Shown here: positions 60,442-64,000 of the stretch, in pieces
Position numbering within the stretch: the first letter of the stretch is position 1
How the letters are laid out: every line of letters starts with the position of its first letter
Source: Pseudocitrobacter corydidari
GTDB lineage: Bacteria > Pseudomonadota > Gammaproteobacteria > Enterobacterales > Enterobacteriaceae
NCBI RefSeq assembly: GCF_021172065.1
Contig: NZ_CP087880.1
Span: 3,758,583-3,822,582, forward strand
Direction of reading: 5' to 3'
Length of the DNA: 64,000 bases
Program-made: the position numbers and the translations under genes
The notes under the pieces: generated by a model
Databases searched by the model: none
What the model was told of the DNA's origin: nothing
What the model saw: the letters and a program-made list of their open reading frames with translations, nothing else

Positions 60442-60774
60442 ATGATAAAAAATAATCTGCTTAAGCTGGCTCTGTTCAGTGGGATGATGTTAGTAGGTGG
60501 CTGTTCAAGCGTGATGTCGCATACGGGTGGCAAAGAGGGAACGTATCCGGGTACGCGCGCAAGCGCGACCATGCTCGGTGATGATGACAGCAACTGGGGC
60601 ACCAAATCGCTGGTGGCGCTCGATATGCCATTCACCGCGGTGATGGATACCCTGCTGCTGCCGTGGGACATGTTCCGCACCGATAACTCCGTGCGTTCAC
60701 GCGTAGAGAAGAGCGAGCAGGAGACGCTGGCGACGAACTCAGTTATTCCGCCAGCGCCGATGCCTTCGCCGTAA
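60442..60774 (+). CDS. yidQ: YidQ family lipoprotein (DUF1375)
   Basis: 110 residues. Lipoprotein signal MIKNNLLKLALFSGMMLVGG with Cys21 lipidated (GGCSSVMSHTGG). The mature part has YPGTRASATMLGDDDSNWGT and the conserved LVALDMPFTAVMDTLLLPWD of the YceK/YidQ family, then a Pro-rich tail. Its function is unknown. It starts at the ATG at 60442, is divergent from ibpA and convergent with yidR (stop codons 1 bp apart), in the E. coli order. Confidence 0.94.
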   Translation: MIKNNLLKLALFSGMMLVGGCSSVMSHTGGKEGTYPGTRASATMLGDDDSNWGTKSLVALDMPFTAVMDTLLLPWDMFRTDNSVRSRVEKSEQETLATNSVIPPAPMPSP

Positions 60775-60775
60775 T

Positions 60776-62002
60776 TCAGAGGCCGGTTTCGGTAATCCAT
60801 AGCTGACGGAAGCCCGCCGTCTCTTCCATCCAGGCAATATAATTGCCATCGGGTGAGAAAACGACGGCATCCGCAGACGGCGGGTTACCATGATCGGTTG
60901 TCAAAAAGCGCACGCTTCCGCTCATCGCGTCGGCTATCGCAATTCTATTTTCCAGCACAAAGCCCAGCGCATTCCCCGACGGATGCCAGTTAAACGCCGA
61001 CTGAATATCACTCTCAAGATGGGTAAGCTGACGCGGCTCCCCGCCTTCTGGCAATATCAGCCACAACTGAACCACACCGCTTTCATCGCGCATCAGCATC
61101 GCGATTTCCGTGCCCTGCGGGTTGCTGCGCACCCAGTGACGCGGCACATTCACAAGCCCTGGGTACGCCCGTTGATGCGTGAAGGTTAAGCGGCGCTGCA
61201 CTACGCCTGCGGGCGGTGCGGGTAGCGTGGTGTCCGTTCCGGCGAGCGGCGCATCACCCGCCTGTTTCCAGCCCTGCGCGGTTTTAGGCAGTTCGACAAT
61301 AAACAGCTCCGGCACTTTCTCGCCCTTCACCGACAGCGTATCGCCGATAAACGCCAGCTTCTCATTCCCCACCCAGCCCTCTTCATAGGCGCGGTTGATC
61401 TCGTCGCTGCCCGGCTGCGGCGCGGGCGTGGTTTTACTCACTAATACGCACCAGTGGCTGCCGCTGTATTCACGCGGATGCTGAGCGGTGACCTCCACCG
61501 GGCCACACGGGACGGCGACGCCGACGTTGCGCAGGTCATGCGCCGGGTTGTATTCGTGCATCACGTGGTCGTTATAGGTAAAGCTGACATTCTCACCGTT
61601 GGGACTAAACACGTGTACGTGGCTCCCGCCGCGCAGCGCGCCAGGCTTGTAGGGTGCGGTGATATCCATGGCATCAAGGTTGCGGGTTTCACCGTACTCA
61701 GTCACCACACCACGGCGATGATGGAAGTCGTAGTGCCAGTCCGCATCCGGATTCTCCGGGCCGTGGATAAACACATATTTCTCACGCTGAGGATGAACGG
61801 TCACCACCCCGACGTGCGCCCCCTGCGTGGCGCGGTAAATAACGTCAAGCTCACCGGTATGAACATTAACCCGCTCAATGGTCTCACCGGTAAACGACGC
61901 CCCGGAAGGGCGGACATCAAACACCAGCCACTGGCTGTCCGGCGTCCAGGTATTGATATTAGTGAGCTGATGATGGCGAGGGGCGAAGGTGACCTGTTTC
62001 AT
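60776..62002 (-). CDS. yidR: YidR, WD40/TolB-like beta-propeller protein
   Basis: 408 residues from the ATG at 62002 ([20 protein letters not shown]), with AGGAC upstream; twelve residues further upstream are ignored. Repeated propeller blades of the TolB/DPP-IV N-terminal kind: [80 protein letters not shown]. No signal peptide, so cytosolic. E. coli YidR (415) is similar throughout ([25 protein letters not shown]). Related DUF3748 proteins have no established activity. It is divergent from cbrA. Confidence 0.94.
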   Translation of the reverse strand: MKQVTFAPRHHQLTNINTWTPDSQWLVFDVRPSGASFTGETIERVNVHTGELDVIYRATQGAHVGVVTVHPQREKYVFIHGPENPDADWHYDFHHRRGVVTEYGETRNLDAMDITAPYKPGALRGGSHVHVFSPNGENVSFTYNDHVMHEYNPAHDLRNVGVAVPCGPVEVTAQHPREYSGSHWCVLVSKTTPAPQPGSDEINRAYEEGWVGNEKLAFIGDTLSVKGEKVPELFIVELPKTAQGWKQAGDAPLAGTDTTLPAPPAGVVQRRLTFTHQRAYPGLVNVPRHWVRSNPQGTEIAMLMRDESGVVQLWLILPEGGEPRQLTHLESDIQSAFNWHPSGNALGFVLENRIAIADAMSGSVRFLTTDHGNPPSADAVVFSPDGNYIAWMEETAGFRQLWITETGL

Positions 62003-62101
62003 GGCGCAGTCCTGATGCGAGGCAATTTTCGTCATCATACTTCACACAGAGTTCACTTTCAGGCTTTAGCGTATCGCCATCTCAACTTTGGCGAGCGAAA
62101 G

Positions 62102-63208
62102 ATGAAACATTTTGACGTAGCGATTATCGGCCTCGGCCCGGCAGGCTCGGCGCTGGCGCGGCAGTTAGCAGGGAAAATGCGTGTCATTGCGCTGGATAAA
62201 AAGCGCCAGTGCGGCACCGAAGGCTTCAGCAAACCCTGCGGCGGCCTGCTGGCGCCGGATGCGCAGCGGGCGTTTATTCGCGATGGGATCACCCTTCCCG
62301 TCGACGTTATCGCCAACCCGCAAATATTCAGCGTTAAAACCATCGATGTGGCCGCCGGGCTGACCCGCAACTATCAGCGTAGCTATATCAATATTAATCG
62401 CCATGCGTTTGATTTATGGATGAAATCATTAATTCCCGACGTGGTGACCGTTCATCACGACACCCTGTGCCGAAAGGTGTGGCGCGAAGGAGATTTATGG
62501 CACGTTCGGTTTCAGGTTGACGGCGAAGAACAACACATCACCGCCCGCTGGCTGGTAGGTGCCGACGGGGCAAATTCACTGGTGCGACGTCATCTTTACC
62601 CCGAACATCAAATTCGTAAATACGTCGCCATCCAACAATGGTTCGCCGAAGCGCACGCCGTGCCGTTTTACTCCTGCATTTTTGATAACGCGGTGACGGA
62701 CTGCTATTCATGGAGCATCAGTAAAGACGGCTATTTTATCTTTGGCGGCGCGTATCCAATGAAAGACGGACAGATACGCTTTGAGGCGCTGAAAACAAAG
62801 ATGGCAGATTTTGCGTTTCATTTTGGCGAGCCGGTAAAAAGCGAGAAGTGCACCGTACTGTTTCCGTCGCGCTGGCAGGATTTTGTTTGCGGTAAAGAGA
62901 ACGCGTTTTTGATTGGCGAAGCGGCGGGGTTTATTAGCGCCAGTTCGCTGGAGGGGATCAGTTATGCGCTGGATAGTGCGGAGATTTTACATAAGGTATT
63001 GTTAACAACGTCGAATAGCGCTAATCAGATATACTGGCGAGCCACACGAAAACTGCGCCTCAAACTTTATAGCAAGATACTTAAAAGCCGGTGCTTAACG
63101 GCCCCCGTCCTGAGACAGTGGATCATGAAAAGTGGTGTTTCCCATATTGCTCAAAACCACCCAATATTGCCGCCGGGCACAAATCTGAAAGAATCGCATC
63201 CTCGTTAA
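62102..63208 (+). CDS. cbrA: CbrA (YidS), geranylgeranyl-reductase-like FAD oxidoreductase
   Basis: 368 residues from the ATG at 62102 ([20 protein letters not shown]); an open frame back to 61454 is antisense to yidR and ignored. FAD-binding GxGxxG in [12 protein letters not shown], the region [20 protein letters not shown], the GD-type motif [18 protein letters not shown], and [20 protein letters not shown] near residue 280. The C-terminus (TNLKESHPR) differs from E. coli. In E. coli, CbrA affects colicin M sensitivity and is CreBC-regulated; the reaction is unknown. Downstream comes yidX, not dgoT. Confidence 0.95.
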   Translation: MKHFDVAIIGLGPAGSALARQLAGKMRVIALDKKRQCGTEGFSKPCGGLLAPDAQRAFIRDGITLPVDVIANPQIFSVKTIDVAAGLTRNYQRSYININRHAFDLWMKSLIPDVVTVHHDTLCRKVWREGDLWHVRFQVDGEEQHITARWLVGADGANSLVRRHLYPEHQIRKYVAIQQWFAEAHAVPFYSCIFDNAVTDCYSWSISKDGYFIFGGAYPMKDGQIRFEALKTKMADFAFHFGEPVKSEKCTVLFPSRWQDFVCGKENAFLIGEAAGFISASSLEGISYALDSAEILHKVLLTTSNSANQIYWRATRKLRLKLYSKILKSRCLTAPVLRQWIMKSGVSHIAQNHPILPPGTNLKESHPR

Positions 63209-63276
63209 AGGGAACAACATTCGCGGTATTATCCCTGCAACTTAACCCACTGTTTATCAAAGGATGAGTAATACAG

Positions 63277-63927
63277 ATGCGTACCAACGGAGTTGTAAAA
63301 TTTATTTCAGCAGGCGCGGTGGCTTTATCACTATCAGGTTGTATTTCTTACGCTATGGTATCCAACACCAGCAACGGTCATTCTGTTCAGAAAGAGTGGC
63401 GTTCGGATACCATCAACGGTTTATCGCTAGCGGCAGACAGCAATGGTACGAAAGGTTACGTTTTTATAGGTGAATCGCTCGATTATCTGCTGACCAAAGG
63501 TGGAGATGACGTTGTTAAGTTGCTAAATGATCCTGGGGTCAACAGGCAAAACCTTGCGGTTGAAGGCGATACACAATTTATCATTCAGTCTGGTCATAAA
63601 GAATTTTTTGGTCGCCTGGCCCTCAGTTATACCTTGCAAAATACGAATGAAAAAGAGCGGATGGCTCATTACGGTTTCAACTGTATCGAGCAACGATGCA
63701 CCTTAACTGTGGATGGTCTGGAAGGCACCATCCATAAGAAGAATAATAAAGTGGATTATTCGAAAATGATGGCTTTCTACCATCCATTTAAGGTGGGATT
63801 TTATGAGTACAAATCCTCAGGCGGAATTCCTCAAGGCGTTTCGACGGCGCTACTGCCCATCACTATCACGCTGGATATCGTGACCTCTCCACTTCAATTT
63901 GCTGCTCTTTACATCTCAAGCAAATAG
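63277..63927 (+). CDS. yidX: YidX family lipoprotein
   Basis: 216 residues, starting MRTNGVVKFISAGAVALSLS with the lipobox LSGC (Cys22), then ISYAMVSNTS. Typical YidX stretches: DTINGLSLAADSNGTKGYVF, VGESLDYLL-like GESLDYLLTKGGDDVVKLLN, YSKMMAFYHPFKVGFYEYKS, GVSTALLPITITLDIVTSPL. The single-pass lipidated protein has a C-terminal hydrophobic stretch. Function unknown. In E. coli it lies between dgoR and yidA; here cbrA precedes it directly. A strong hairpin follows. Confidence 0.93.
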   Translation: MRTNGVVKFISAGAVALSLSGCISYAMVSNTSNGHSVQKEWRSDTINGLSLAADSNGTKGYVFIGESLDYLLTKGGDDVVKLLNDPGVNRQNLAVEGDTQFIIQSGHKEFFGRLALSYTLQNTNEKERMAHYGFNCIEQRCTLTVDGLEGTIHKKNNKVDYSKMMAFYHPFKVGFYEYKSSGGIPQGVSTALLPITITLDIVTSPLQFAALYISSK

Positions 63928-63935
63928 CGATTAAA

Positions 63936-63966
63936 GCGGGCAAATGCGCTAGCATCATTTGCCCGC
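63936..63966. terminator. bidirectional terminator between yidX and yidA
   Basis: GCGGGCAAATG (63936-63946), 9-nt loop, CATTTGCCCGC (63956-63966): a perfect 11-bp stem between convergent genes; short A/T tracts flank it. Confidence 0.8.
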
Positions 63967-63971
63967 CAAAA

Positions 63972-64000
63972 TTAATTCAGCGCAAACTTTTCAATGGCGT
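63972..64000 (-). CDS. yidA: sugar phosphatase YidA (C-terminal eight codons only)
   Basis: On the minus strand the last codons read AIEKFALN-stop, which matches the end of E. coli YidA (AIEKYVLN). YidA is a HAD-superfamily phosphatase of about 270 residues acting on sugar phosphates. It is the expected neighbour of yidX and runs convergent with it. The rest lies beyond the window. Confidence 0.8.

Noticed and set aside
61454..62101. Long N-terminal extension of cbrA
   Set aside because: It is antisense to yidR and has no ribosome site; the Rossmann motif begins at 62102, as in E. coli.

Overview
This is chromosomal DNA of a member of the Enterobacterales close to Escherichia, Salmonella, Citrobacter, Klebsiella and Enterobacter. 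Many proteins (MetJ, HslV, HslU, RraA, YidH, YidE, IbpA) look nearly identical to my recollection of the E. coli K-12 proteins. The gene order follows two E. coli map segments, and REP/BIME elements of the enterobacterial type fill many gaps. I cannot fix the species. No phage, insertion sequence, CRISPR array, tRNA or rRNA was seen.

Layout. (1) 1-12335 matches the E. coli 88-89 min block: metB (partial), metJ with met boxes, yiiX, an inserted GPH-family transporter, rpmE, priA, cytR, ftsN, hslVU under a heat-shock promoter, menA and rraA. (2) 12352-33231 is accessory. It holds two unknown membrane proteins, two outer-membrane porins with palindromic sites, a second Cfa-type cyclopropane synthase with a 39-residue membrane peptide, an Old Yellow Enzyme, small exported proteins, a TetR/DHA2 exporter pair, a TetR-regulated RND tripartite pump (Eef-like), a five-copy 90-bp BIME array, a Bcr/CflA exporter, and murQ-murP for MurNAc use. 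(3) 33318-46044 corresponds to E. coli 82-83 min: yicL, yicS, nepI, yicN, then the deoxyribose operon deoQ/deoKPX where E. coli K-12 carries yicO, yicP and uhp, then ilvBN with its ivbL leader, emrD and dsdA.

(4) 46041-52936 is an AT-rich accessory island beginning at a decayed AraC regulator. It carries an arylsulfotransferase-like protein without a signal peptide, a Cys-type sulfatase, its probable radical-SAM maturase YidF, the DUF202 proteins YidG and YidH, and a GPH transporter behind a CRP-like site. I infer import and desulfation of a sulfated compound. (5) 53334-64000 is an alpha-glucoside PTS operon (aglA-aglB, with regulator yidP), then yidE, the small heat-shock genes ibpAB, yidQ, yidR, cbrA, yidX and the end of yidA. 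The E. coli dgo genes are absent between cbrA and yidX.

Compared with E. coli K-12, segment 1 runs in reverse and segments 3-5 run forward. Region 2 therefore sits at what looks like an inversion breakpoint that brings the 88-min and 82-min blocks together. The best candidates for something little described are the sulfatase/arylsulfotransferase island and the twin-porin locus with its GTTTCA-N4-TGAAAC sites.
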